From Scilla litardierei (Eukaryota; Streptophyta; Magnoliopsida; Asparagales; Asparagaceae): a stretch of DNA of 64,000 bases. The notes under the pieces were generated by a model. It was not told the DNA's origin. It did not search any database and saw nothing but the letters and a program-made list of their open reading frames with translations. Location: the NCBI GenBank assembly GCA_030789695.1, contig CM061141.1:193823689-193887688 (forward strand), read 5' to 3'. How positions within the stretch are numbered: position 1 is the stretch's first letter; every line of letters starts with the position of its first letter. Shown here piece after piece: positions 35,101 to 45,543 of the stretch. A program made the position numbers and the translations under genes.

Positions 35101-35422
35101 GTGTGAACTATTTTTATGTAGGTATCTATACCATGGTTACGTGATAAGTGAGTGATAGTTATATAAGAGATGTATGTGACTATATGAATGATTGAAGTAT
35201 GTGTATGAATTTGATTGCCTATGATAGGTATAAGTATAGAATGTGCATATATATACATGTTTGTAGTATTAATATTTGACTACCTAGTGCATATATAAGC
35301 ACTTGTAGTAACTATACATGGTTTGAATTATAGTGTGATATGATTAGGGTAGTTACTAGAATCGCTAGATATATTTTTAGTTAGAAAGTCTGAGGACGGA
35401 CTTTGCTCTAAGGTGGGTAGAA
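32122..35422 (+). mobile_element. B internal region, plus arm, with gag start remnant
   Basis: Contains the tRNA-Ile-type PBS (32130-32147, TGGTGGCCCATACAGGTC). A TTTTCCTTGTCTTAG acceptor-like stretch precedes an ATG at 32259, in the same place as gag in A, but that frame stops after six codons (TAG 32277-32279). The rest is non-coding. 33350-35400 is strongly T/G-rich with very little C on this strand. The PPT is at 35410-35422. Confidence 0.8.
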
Positions 35423-37820
35423 TGTTACGGTTGCTTTTCGATCGTGTGTTTTTCTGTGCGTACTTGCTTTTCGTACGCGTATTTATTGTGCCCTCTTCTT
35501 GTATCCCAAACGCACGAAGTTATATATCGTTGTGACCCTCGGAGAGAGTAGTTATTTGTGGAATTTTTTATGAACGTCATTTCACGTGTCGTTCTCCCAC
35601 AAATCAGCTTTGATTGAAGGGGTGTCGTAACTTTAGACTTCGACGTTTGATCTTTTTATTTTTATTTTTATTTTTCGTTGACCTAGCCCGTGACCGATCA
35701 TCATAGTCTCGATCCTCACGTCGACACGGTCTTCCCGATATTTTTCTTATATTTTTCGGACACCGTTAGACTGACCCTTCACCCTATTCATTTTCAATCT
35801 CTAATTAGCCGTAGACTTATCCCTAATTAAAAATCTAATCTAATCACTTTTAATCCTACGTATCACATGATATTCTCCTAGGCTATATGTCATACTAGAT
35901 CTACCCTCCCCCTCTCTCACACACTCTCTCCAATCAAGCCTAAGTCTACCCCTTTTCTAACCCATTTAGAAACTTCCCTCATTTAAATTGTAAGCTCACC
36001 CTAGGGTTTTCACGCAAGCCAGCCACCACCATAACTCACGGCCACTTCTCCCTCCCCTAGCCGCATGACACCCGAGCCCCCTTGCCCTTGCTCCGATATG
36101 CCACCCATCCCTCCGGCCAAGCCGCCGCCGGCCACCACCTAAACTGCCGCAACCCCCTCCAAAAAAACAGCCGACAGCTCCCCCTTAAACCCCACGGCCG
36201 GCCTGCTCCTCCACTTGTCGCACAGCCCCACAACCACCAGCTTCCGGCCACCCCTCTTCCCCACATATACTGCCGTTCATCCTCCACATATCTAGACACC
36301 ATCTCCCCCTTGAAGCCGCAGTCCCCTCTTCCCTCTCCCCTCCATGCTCATGACCCCCACTGGCAGCCATGGCCTCCACGACAGCCCTATTACCGTCGGC
36401 CACCCCTCTTAAAGTTGCCAGCCATCTCCCCTTCATCCGACTGTCCCCTACCCGCACAAAATCGCACAGCTAGCCCCCAAAAACTGCTGAAAGCTTCCCC
36501 TCTCCTCCCTTCCTCCATCACCCATGCGCACTGTTCACAAACTACCGCTCAACCACATGTGACAACCCCCTTGCCCTCCACAAAACTGGCCAGCCACCCA
36601 TCTCCACAAACAGGCCATCTTCATCCACTTGCCGGCCGCCCTTGCGCACGACCCCACGGCAGCCCCCTGCCGTTTATCTTCCTCCCGCGGCCACCTTCGC
36701 CATTGTCCACTGCCCTCTAGTTATCGCCATCTTTGTCGTAGTCTGCCGTACTTGCTCGATACTGGAATCCAACCCCTGACGTCGCTACCTGATGTCGGTA
36801 TAGCTTTCGCGTCGTGTTCAGGTAAACCCAATCCGTTGGAACCGGCACACCGCCTGTTTAACAAGATAAAAATCATAAATTTCCTTTGCTTTGGTTAAAT
36901 AACTAATTAAAGATTAATTAATATGGGACTGTAGGTTTGGTGATTGGTTTTGAGCACATAGGAAGACTCTGGACTCTTTGATCGTGTGATTTGCGGCACG
37001 ATATTTCAGGCAAGTGAAACTTGCACAATTAACTATTAAGCCATGTTTTAGGCTATTTTGAGAATTTGTGTAAAAGAGACTAGGCGGTGAAATGATAGTC
37101 GCCTAGACACCATGCTTGATCTAGCTTGACAACGAAGGTAGATCTGACACCCTTGCCATGTCATTTCATGCATATCACATGTCACGTTTACTTTTGATAT
37201 AACTGTACTCTTTCAATAACTTCTATTATACTATCATGTTGCATACCACATGCCATTTCATGCATTGGAATGTTTTGTCGTGAACGTTTAGCACACACTA
37301 CTAATGAAATGTAAGCTACGGCGAGTAGGATTCTGACTCCTATAGCACGTAATGAGGCTAGGTGCACCCCTATGCCAAATAAAGAACACTTCCTGGCTCA
37401 TGATCCAGAAGATAAGCGCTAGTTCATACACATGTGGAGGGGTAAGGTTAAGCGGTCACGCAGCGTAGAAGTGTGCATGTTCAGCAAGTTCAGCTGAAAG
37501 GCGTAAACCCTGTGCACATCGTGAATGCTTGTTTTTGTGAAATCATGAAATATTGTTTAGTAGCTTTTTGTTATGACGTGTCATGCATTGCAAAATATCA
37601 TGTTCATGTTTAAACTGCTGCATTCATTAAAATATCATGCCATGTCATCATCATTTTAAACTGCTAGTAGCATTCATTACTTTATGTTTCCTTGCACAAA
37701 AGTCTCTCCCATTTACCTTTTGGAGACTTTTGCTGACATGCGCCCTTTCTCTTTGGGTGTCGCATGTTAGGTGTTGAGCATGAGTTAGTTGCTGAGGATG
37801 ACCAGTTAGCTGACATTCAG
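35423..37820 (+). mobile_element. B inner LTR, plus orientation, 3'-truncated
   Basis: Starts TGTTACGGTTGC directly after the PPT. It aligns with the inner 5' LTR from 36398 on and breaks off near 37821 within TTCAGTTCGAGG, about 0.4 kb short of the expected LTR end. The C-rich block 36000-36720 produces long Pro-rich shadow frames. Confidence 0.8.
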
Positions 37821-38721
37821 TTCGAGGGGAGGCCGGCAAGGGGAAGGAGGGCTATCCGACGATCTTGAGGGAATGAAGGGGCGGCAGCTTTTCAAGGGGC
37901 TGTGTAGTTTTGTGGGGTTGCCGTGGGTTGCGTCGGTGGAGAATGGGAGGAGTTTGGTAGCTTGCAAGGGGAGAGGCTGGCTGTCTAGGGTGGTGCGCGG
38001 CTGTGGGTGTAAGGTGAGGGTGGCTGGATGTGATGGGGGTGGCCGGATGTGATGTCTCAACCAAGGAGATGGCCGGCATGGCTTGATGAGGGGAGGGAGT
38101 GGCAGTTTGTAGATGGAGGCTGTGTTGCATTTGGGAGAAAGCCCTAGGGTTGGGTTACGTTAAAATGAGGGTGATTTGCTAAATAGGGTAGAAAAGGGGT
38201 GGAATTTGGGTTGATTGGAGAGAGAGTGTGTGACAGTGGGAGAGGGTAGACTTAGGGTGCAAATAGACTAGGAAAGATATTGCATGATACGTAAGATTCC
38301 TATGGGTTGAGATTTGATTTTTAATTAAAGAATTGAATTAGGGATTAACTAGGGCTAATTACAGATTAAAAGTGATTATGATGAGGTCACTCTAACGATG
38401 TCCGATAAATACAAGAAAAATATCGGGACGACCGTGTCGACGAGAGGATCGAGACTACGATGATCAGTCATGTGCTAGGTTAACGAAAAATGGAACTAAA
38501 AATAAAAAGGTCAAACGTCGAAGTCTAAAGTTACGACACCCCTTCAATCAAAGCTGATTTGTAGGAGAACGACATGTGAAATGACGTTCATAAAAAATTC
38601 CACAAATAACTACTCTCTCTGAGGGTCACAATGGTATATAACATCATGCATTTGGCATACAAGAGGAGGTCTCAATAAATACACGCACGAGAAGAAAGTA
38701 CGCGGACAAAAAACATAGACA
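37821..38721 (-). mobile_element. B outer LTR, minus orientation (5' LTR start only)
   Basis: Matches 26300-27215. About 17 bp near the terminus are missing (ACATA|GACA), yet it still ends in GACA at 38721. This retained end and the TSD-like flank show that the outer minus element was the unit that integrated. Confidence 0.75.
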
Positions 38722-40497
38722 CTCCTCCAGCAGGCCGCCAGCTCTCCGAGCATCATCTCCCTCAAGCCGTTCAACCCCCACCCAACGCACACAAGCCACA
38801 AATCCATCTCCTCGCTGCCATGTAACTCGACAGTAGATCTGCCCGCCTGCGAACCTCAGTGCCAGCGGCAGACCCTCGACAGCCCCAGCGACGAGATACA
38901 CACCGAACAGCTGTTGTTGCCGAACTCGCCGCTGGTAGACGCCGTTCACATCGCTGCCCTTCGCTATGCCTCGACTCAATACCCTACGTCAACGGTTAGT
39001 GGATCTATGTATTAACATACTATAACCCACACTGTAATGTACAAAACCTAATAAAACGGAGTGTTAGACGTCGTAGGAGCTATTTTAACGTTGTTATGAA
39101 CAAAAAGGACCTGATCTGATTATGTGTTTTATCAAACCAGAGAATCAATCTCATCGTAGTGTAATACTCATCGAGACGAATCCAATGCCACCAAGAACGC
39201 TGAAATCATGCAAGTGTACAATTTATAGTGAATTTTTGAAGTTAGATGCTCATTTAGTCATTTGCATGTAAAGCTTTATAACTCAAAATCTACACGTGAA
39301 ATGACGCATGAAATTAATACCATGATGTTTTGGACTGAAAATGTGACCCAATGACATATAACTTGATATGTTTTAATTTTAAACACTGGCGAAGAAAACT
39401 AGTTTCCGTAACATGTTCGTTAAATCCACATGTTCAACACTCTTTTTAAATTATTGTAAAAGTTGTTCAACACTCTCTTAATCATTGAAAATGTTGTATA
39501 ATAAAAGCAAATGATGATATCGTTAAATTGGTGCATGTCTTGGAATATTTAACAAATGAGTGACATCGTGAAATCGTGCGCCTCGAAGGCAAAATCGTGA
39601 CTTCGTGATGTCGTGTGAGTCGACTAGGCTGGCTTGTGTTCCAGCACAAATCTGGGATGGGGTTAGGGTTGAGCGGCCACTAGGCGTATGAAGGGGTCCT
39701 ATCTTCAAGAGCACCACCCGCATACGGTGGGATAGCGTTAATCACGGTAAAACCCCCGTAAGAAGAACGATCCATTCATCACAACCTAAAGGCGTGAACC
39801 CTATGAGAGATATGAAATATTGACAAGGAACTTGCAATTACTATCGTTGTCTCAGTTAATTATGTGCTAATGAAATAAATAAATGCCTTACTTTATTTCT
39901 TAAATTGTGTAGAACTGCATGTTAGGAATGTTTTATTTTACTTCACTTAGAACCGGCATGCTTAAACTTATTGTTGACATCTCGTATAAACTATTAATGC
40001 TTCTTAAATTCAATATTATTTTGCATATCTTGCCTTGGGTTTTCTAACCTCTTCTTGCAGACCATTGTTGACGTACATTTATGTTTTTGGAAGTATGTCA
40101 GCTCCCGAGCTTGAGTACCAGAAGGATCCTTTCGAGACGCCTGACTTAGAGAGCCAGGAGTTTGTCGTAGACGCCGAGTCTCTCCCTGCAAAGGACTAGG
40201 GACCTTCACCGTTGCCACTTCCTTTAGTTTTACTTTTAGTTGTTATTTAGTGTATGTTTCCTTTTGTCATTACTTTGGCCTAGCCGTGGCTTTGACGTTT
40301 GATTTCGTGTATGGACATTTTTATTTCTGGATATGGCTTTATTTTATGAAATGTTTCTTATTGTTCTGAAATGCATGCAAGGACCTGCTTTGTGTTTTTA
40401 TCACAGACGCTCATTGAACTCGAGCTTCACCGCTCCAGTTCATATGGACCTTGTAATGTACTCGCTTCCGGTGTCTTTTAAGAAGCGGGGCACTACA
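38722..40497 (+). mobile_element. 3' LTR of A, right part
   Basis: Resumes the LTR sequence (CCAGCAGG..., aligning with 10861-12639) and ends GGGGCACTACA, followed by the A TSD GTGAG. Confidence 0.88.
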
Positions 40498-40502
40498 GTG
40501 AG

Positions 40503-41235
40503 AATACGAGGAGAAGTGGTGACGTTATCGTGGCGTTTCGGGGTTGGGTCATCGCCCAGAGAAAGAAAAGCTCATCTCAGGAGACTTGGCCAGTCTCTTC
40601 CCCATAGAAGATGGTGTTCTCGATAATGCGATGGGCTATGCATATGCATGGGTGAATGATGGATGATGCCTTTGCCCTAGTGACAGGAAATTCAGGCTGG
40701 CCGGTGTTACGTTCCCAGAAAGCGTCAGAACCATAAGCTTGGGACACACCAGACTTATATCTATATTCCCCAGGAGTGATGGCCAAGGGCCACTTGAAAA
40801 TGGTGTTCAGAGAGTCGTCGGACATGCCATAGTCCTTGTTTATCAAGCGAAAGGAAAAACCATCTTTCTGGCGCTTGAGTAAACTCAAAAACTCAAGAGT
40901 GAGTCTCTGATAGGTATGTACCTCACACTCTAGAAAATGACTCCACTCTATATTGGGTAGCACGGTTTGGACACCCTCAGTGAGACCTAAAGCATTTAGA
41001 GCAGGGATGCTCGGGAATTTGGTTGGAATAATGGTCCGCTGAGAGTGTGATATGAATGTATTCTACTGATGTTCATCGGAAAATATGATGCCCATGGTGT
41101 CCAGTTGTGGGAGTGGAATGGTTGGTTGATTGGTGGGGTAGTGGATGCAGAAGCAACGTATGTGGACGTATGTGCTCGTGATTTCCTCCCTTTTGTAAGT
41201 TAGGAGGTAGTGCATTTTCCCTTATGAGGGGGCAT
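40503..41235 (-). pseudogene. Athila-type ORF1, N-terminal half (element C)
   Basis: Probable start ATG at 41235 (MPPHKGK). A damaged Ser/Thr/Pro-rich stretch follows, then an open segment 40963-40577 with LPNIEWSHFLECEVHTYQRL and SSIIHPCICIAHRIIENTIF. F has SAIVHPCLRIAQRLMATTFL at the equivalent place. After a stop the frame resumes DELLFLWAMTQ. The rest lies at 9895-8868 beyond element A. Function of this post-pol protein is unknown; an envelope-like role has been proposed for Athila, but nothing here proves it. Confidence 0.65.
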
Positions 41236-41690
41236 TGTTAGTGTAGAGGGTGTGTATGCAATGTGATATGTGTGTGTGAAAGGGTGCAACACGAGACTCA
41301 AAGTAAATTTTGCAAATTTTAGCAAGCAACTTAAGAATTGGGTAGAAATTGAAATGGAGAAGAGAGGACGAGTTTAACCAAGTGAGCAAGGCTCCTCGCT
41401 ATGATGGAGATGCTCCCAAGATGCTGTTGATCTCCCCAAGTTACACTTGATGCCCGTGTCATCTTGAATTTCAGCAAAACCCAAAATGGGCTGTTTTAGG
41501 GGGTTTCTTGTGGTCGTTTCGACGAAGGTGATGATGTATGAGGATGGTTTGGAGGAGAGGAGTGTAGGGATGAGAAATTGGAAAAGGAGAGGGCTTTGAG
41601 GGTGGTTCGATGATCAAATAAGAAGATAAAAGGAAGGGGAGTCGAAACGTTTCAAAGAAGTCGAGTGGACTCAGCCATTTGGAGGGGGTT

Positions 41691-41703
41691 GGATTATATA
41701 GGC
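41691..41703 (-). promoter_or_regulatory. Candidate internal promoter TATA box upstream of Athila ORF1
   Basis: The minus strand reads GCCTATATAATCC. It is followed by about 460 nt of pyrimidine-rich leader before the ORF1 ATG at 41235 and preceded by the palindromic array at 41705-42390. Confidence 0.5.
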
Positions 41704-41704
41704 A

Positions 41705-42390
41705 GGCGATGTGGTTAGACGATGCGATTGCATCGCTTGACAGAATGCTTGCGTCATTTCATGTGGCTCGAACCCAAGGGTTTATGTGTGACACGGGCAA
41801 GGTGACGTGATCACATCGATTGCATATCGACCCTGTCGTCGAGGGAATTGAGAGGCCAAAATTGGGGTCCACACGGTCACATCATCTGGGTGACGTGACT
41901 GCTTCAGAAGATTGAATTATGATCCACTTTTCCAGAGATTTGGGCTTAGGACGTGGTCGCATCGCTTGGACAAAACGATCGCATCGTGTTGGTAGAATTT
42001 TGGCTTTGGTGTGTGGGTTGATGAAACGGCCATTTCGTTTGGGTGACACAGCCGCGTGGAGGGGAATTTTGGCTTGAAAATATTGGCTTGAGAAGTGGGT
42101 TGACACAGTCGCGTTGCTTGGCCGACACGACCGTGTCAGATGGATGATTATGGAGCCAATTTCCCAGAGAGTTGGCATTGGTACGTAGTCGTGTCGTCGG
42201 ATCGAAACGACCGCGTCAATTTTCAATTTCCCTTTTCAATTTCTTATCTTCTTGGCTCCCCTTGACATGGCTGCGTGTGTTGTGTCACACGTCCGCATCC
42301 GCCAGGACATGTTGCTTTAAACCTTGCTCTTCTTGTCTTCTTCTATGTGGCCGTGTGGATGATTCTACATGGTCGCATTGCTCTCCCTGA
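41705..42390. repeat. Array of imperfect CGATGCG/CGCATCG and CACGACCGTGTC repeats in C
   Basis: About a dozen short self-complementary motifs (GATGCGATTGCATCGCTT, CGATCGCATCG, GACACGACCGTGTC and similar) are spaced 40-70 bp apart by diverged units with TTGGCTT/TTTCCCAGAG phrases. The array ends next to the TATA-like box. No coding frame is credible here. Confidence 0.6.
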
Positions 42391-42429
42391 GTTGAAAATT
42401 GACTTGGATTTAGCTTGGATTTTTTAGGG

Positions 42430-42900
42430 TTCTTTATTTATTCAAAATCAGACTACCCTAAGTACTGCAAAAGTAAAAATAAGAAATAGAAAGGCTAAGA
42501 GCTTTGGTTTAGTCACAAGAAGCACTTGTTTTAAGTCTTTAGCACGACTCCCTTTATAATTTTGATGGCTGCTCCAAGGTAGAGAGCATGAGGTCAACTC
42601 TTGCTCACGCTCCTCCTTGTTGTTGCTTGACTTAGCAATACATTGTTCCTTCATCTTCAGCTCTCTGGTGTCAATGGGATGTGACCGTGGGTCTCCTTAC
42701 TTGACCCTCTTCTTTGGTACTCCATCAAACTTCCTTGCTAGAGCAACCGTCTCCAAATCTTCTTCGTACTTAGGGCTTGCATACAGAAGTTTCTCGGTAG
42801 GGCTCAGGAATACGTCCTCTAGCTCCGTCTTCTCAATTATTTCATTTAAAAGATCGACTTGATCATAGCCATCCTCCTTGAATGCTTTCAAGCTCTATTG
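42430..42900 (-). pseudogene. Post-protease / pol-end remnant of C
   Basis: Two short minus frames: 42891-42697 (LLNEIIEKTELEDVFLSPTE...) and 42654-42448 (TSCSLPWSSHQNYKGSRAKD). The second resembles short tails seen at Athila pol ends. No RT or integrase motif lies between them, indicating a large deletion. Confidence 0.45.
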
Positions 42901-43123
42901 AAGGTCAAACTTGACCTTCTCCTTTCCGACGTTGAGGGATAGCTTCCCTTCCTTTACATCTATCAGCACTCCCACTGTGGCTTTGAACGGACGGCCCAAG
43001 ATAATAGGAATACATGCATCCTCTGGCATATCCATGATGACAAAGTCGCATGTGATTATCATGTCTCCACCTTCACCAGTACATCTTCCAGAATTCCAAC
43101 AAGGTACTTGATTTATCTATCAG

Positions 43124-43318
43124 CTAGATGCAACGTAACATTGGCTTTGGCTCTCCCATCCTAAATCTCTCGCTTATGCCCAGCGGCATTAAGCTCACGC
43201 TTGCACCCAAATGGCATAGCGCCCTTTTGATTGTCATGTTTCCTACGGTGCAAGGGATTTCAAAACTTCCCGGATCTTCAATATTCTCGACGCTTTTTCT
43301 TTGGAGGACGTGTTGCAC
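43124..43318 (-). pseudogene. Retropepsin remnant of C, catalytic Asp replaced by His
   Basis: DPGSFEIPCTVGNMTIKRAL, then CHLGASVSLMPLGI, matches the Athila/Tat protease, whose active site is normally C-D-L-G-A-S. Here Asp is His, so the protease would be inactive. Flanking Gag-tail sequence (EKYRKFFDMLKQLNITIPFL) is in frame at 43491-43243 with this region shifted. Confidence 0.75.
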
Positions 43319-43738
43319 TCCATGAATAACACGACCTTTTTCCTTCTCCCTCTGGTCATGATCAACTCCTTCAGAAATTTTGCATACGACGAGATCTCAG
43401 AGATGGCGTCCAAGAACGGGATTGTAATGTTCAACTGCTTCAACATATCAAAGAACTTCCTGTATTTTTCTTCTAGTTTTGCCTTTGCCAATGTCGAGGG
43501 AAATGGAACCTTAGGGACGTATACTCTTGGAGGCTCCGCAGAGGTGTCTCCATCAACTTTTCTGTCTCCTTCTCCTTGGATGGTTCCATTATAGGTGGTG
43601 CTACTATTTCGTTTTCCTCAAGCTTGATCTCAATGTGAGGGTCAACTTCCACCATGGGTTCCCTCTCCTCAGCAGCTGGCATCACGGGGTCCTCAGATTG
43701 TTTACAACTCCTCATGTTAATGACATTGATGTGCCCTC
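43243..43738 (-). pseudogene. gag: Gag C-terminal region of C
   Basis: Minus frames at 43847-43473 (C part begins near 43738) and 43491-43243 give an acidic Glu/Pro linker and the KFFDMLKQLNITIPFLDAIS block that precedes the Athila/Tat protease. A frame change lies near 43480. The N-terminal Gag is cut off by D. Confidence 0.6.
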
Positions 43739-43919
43739 TACTGGATACAACGATCGATGACTTCGTGTTCGATGATAACAAACATGTGTGAACATTCTGA
43801 TATGTGTGCTGAGTGTTTTCAAGAGTGGCAAGCACGTAAATAATCAATTGGTGACTTGGTCAAAGTGATGGAGAATATAGCTATTCATATTAAAGATGGA
43901 CTTGATCAAAGATGGAGAG

Positions 43920-44110
43920 ATAAGGCTCAAATCCAATTCAAACTAAATGGTATCCTATTTGTGATTGAATCAAATCAATTGGAGATTAAATCAAATCTCG
44001 TAGCAACTTAAATTGGAATTAGAAATCCTTTTAATCATCCAATTTGAATCCAATTTGAATTGCAATAGAGATCAAATCAAATCCCAATACAAACCAATTT
44101 CCAATCTCAA
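43920..44110. repeat. AATCCAATTTGAAT inverted/direct repeats in D U3
   Basis: Multiple overlapping copies of TCCAATTTGAAT, AATTGGAATT, CAATTGGAGATT and ATCAAATCAAATC. Many are each other's reverse complements. The cluster ends about 50 bp before the TATA box. The same cluster is at 57880-58065 in the 3' LTR. Confidence 0.6.
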
Positions 44111-44160
44111 ATTTCTTCTTTTAAGGGATTCTACATCAGCCACTCTTTTCTCCACCTCTC

Positions 44161-44170
44161 CTATATATAC
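44161..44170 (+). promoter_or_regulatory. TATA box, D LTR
   Basis: CTATATATAC, repeated at 58118-58127 in the 3' LTR; followed by CCATCCTCAAAGAGAGGC. Confidence 0.7.
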
Positions 44171-45505
44171 CCATCCTCAAAGAGAGGCAAACAATGCGGC
44201 CATAACATCAAAGAGGAGCAAAAAGAGATCGTCCAAAGCCATATTTCTAAACCCTAGCCGTAATCATATTTCCCATCTCTTCCATTTCTGCAAGCACCAT
44301 CGTCCTCACGTCCAAAGCCGCAAGCCTACCTAGCTAAAATCTTCATTGCCGCGAGCAACTAGCAAGCATCATACATCCTCCATAGCCGCAAGCACAAAAA
44401 GCAAGTCACACATGCTACTAGAGGCCATCAACCTGAAAAGAGATACTCATGCATGCTATTTGAAGGGCAATTAAATTCCAACAGAGAGGGCCAACTAAAC
44501 CCATTGAAACTTTAATGCTATATGCTTTATTGTTGACTTGATTTAAAGTTTTGATCCGCTGCTCAATTTGTGTTTGCATACAATTTATTAACGGGTGACA
44601 TGCCAACAAAGTCGGTGGCATCACAAATCTTCCATATAATAATACTTGTTGTTGCAGGAGAATCACATGGCCATCTGCCACGGGCACTAGGGCATCTCCA
44701 AGGTCTTGTAGGTCTTCACGTGAGCAAGAGTGGAAATCATCTCATGTTATGTTTTTACATAAATAATTCACCAAAGTAGAAAGAAGACTCACAGGGATCA
44801 AAACGCAAGTACGGCTAGAGGAAAGATCAACCAAGTGCACATCTCATTGCCAACATTGCAACCAAGTGCACATCTTATTGTCGACCTTGCGACCAAGTGA
44901 ATCCAAGTGCCATTGTTGAACAAGGGGAGCCAAACACAAGCATCTTGCTAGCCAAAGACATCCAAGCTTCCTACTTGAGCTGTGATAGCCATGACATCCA
45001 AGAAGACTGAGAGAGACTTGAGATTCAGTGACTACATCTTGTCAATCAGATCTGACTAGCGTTGGACGACAGAGATGACAACACCTACAGAAATTGAGCT
45101 TTTCTAAAAATTTTATCATTTTACATTTGTGTATTGGTGTGTTGATCTTTGTAGGTTACTAAACATTCTTTTTGGGGTCTTGACTAGTCGGTGCTAGTCA
45201 GGAGAGAGCGTTTACTAGATTAGTAGTGTTTGGCACTTTGGTGAGTGCGGTACGAACTTGGTGAGCGTAGAGTTGGTGCTCGTAGCTCTTTATAGTTGTA
45301 CCCTTGCCACTATTGAATCTAGTATTTGCTTTGGGGCTGGAGTAGGTCGTTGGGGATGACCAAACCAAGGTAAATCTCTCGTGCACTCTGTGATTGGCTT
45401 TATTTACTCTATGTCTGATTGATTGTGCTGATTATTGCCTGTGATATCTCGAGAATTTTTATTAGCCTATTTCCCCCCTCTAGGCTTAGATCCAAATCCA
45501 ACAAG

Positions 45506-45517
45506 TGGTATCAGAGC
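45506..45517 (+). other. Primer-binding site, tRNA-iMet
   Basis: TGGTATCAGAGC, 2 nt after the LTR end. Confidence 0.9.
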
Positions 45518-45543
45518 AGGTTAGAGGATCTAGTCTTGAAATC

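Larger units (their letters stand above)
24365..38721. mobile_element. Element B: non-autonomous Tekay-like (LARD-type) inverted complex
   Basis: Inserted as one unit in A's 3' LTR. Flanks are ATCAT and CTCCT, each one base from the CTCAT target seen in A's 5' LTR. Left to right: LTR(-), internal(-), truncated LTR(+), internal(+), LTR(+) lacking its end, then the first 0.9 kb of an LTR(-). Internal arms 27216-30282 and about 32320-35422 form an imperfect inverted repeat of about 3.1 kb. No RT or integrase coding remains. The PBS, PPT and LTR ends match the A/E lineage, so B was probably mobilised by such elements. Confidence 0.8.
9896..40497 (+). mobile_element. Element A: Tekay-like chromovirus (Gypsy), split by G and B
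   Basis: The ends are TGTAAC...CTACA. The 5' LTR is 9896-12639 (2744 bp). The 3' LTR is 23396-24364 plus 38722-40497, which totals about 2740 bp after removing B and matches the 5' LTR in length. Flanks are ATGAG (9891-9895) and GTGAG (40498-40502), a 5-bp TSD with one substitution. The order is PBS, gag, protease, RT, RNase H, integrase, a chromodomain-like tail and PPT. Both catalytic Asp of RT and several codons are lost, so A is dead. Confidence 0.9.
40498..43738 (-). mobile_element. Element C (Athila-like), portion right of A
   Basis: Minus-strand order is a Gag tail, protease remnant, short post-protease/pol remnant, a 0.7-kb palindromic array with TATA box, then ORF1 running into A. 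RT, RNase H and integrase are missing, so C was internally deleted before or after insertion. D cuts it off at about 43739. Confidence 0.7.
43739..45503 (+). mobile_element. 5' LTR of element D
   Basis: About 1765 bp. It holds repeats of ATCCAATTTGAAT/CAAATCAA type at 43920-44110, a TATA box at 44161-44170, and ends CCCCCCTCTAGGC...ATCCAACA, a SIRE-like LTR tail, before the PBS. Confidence 0.85.

Noticed and set aside
36082..36720. 212-codon Pro/His-rich open frame
   Set aside because: C-rich part of B's LTR; absent or broken in the other B LTR copies; composition artefact.
41705..42390. LTR of yet another element inside C
   Set aside because: No TG/CA termini, PBS, PPT or second copy could be found; treated as an internal array with promoter-like TATA.
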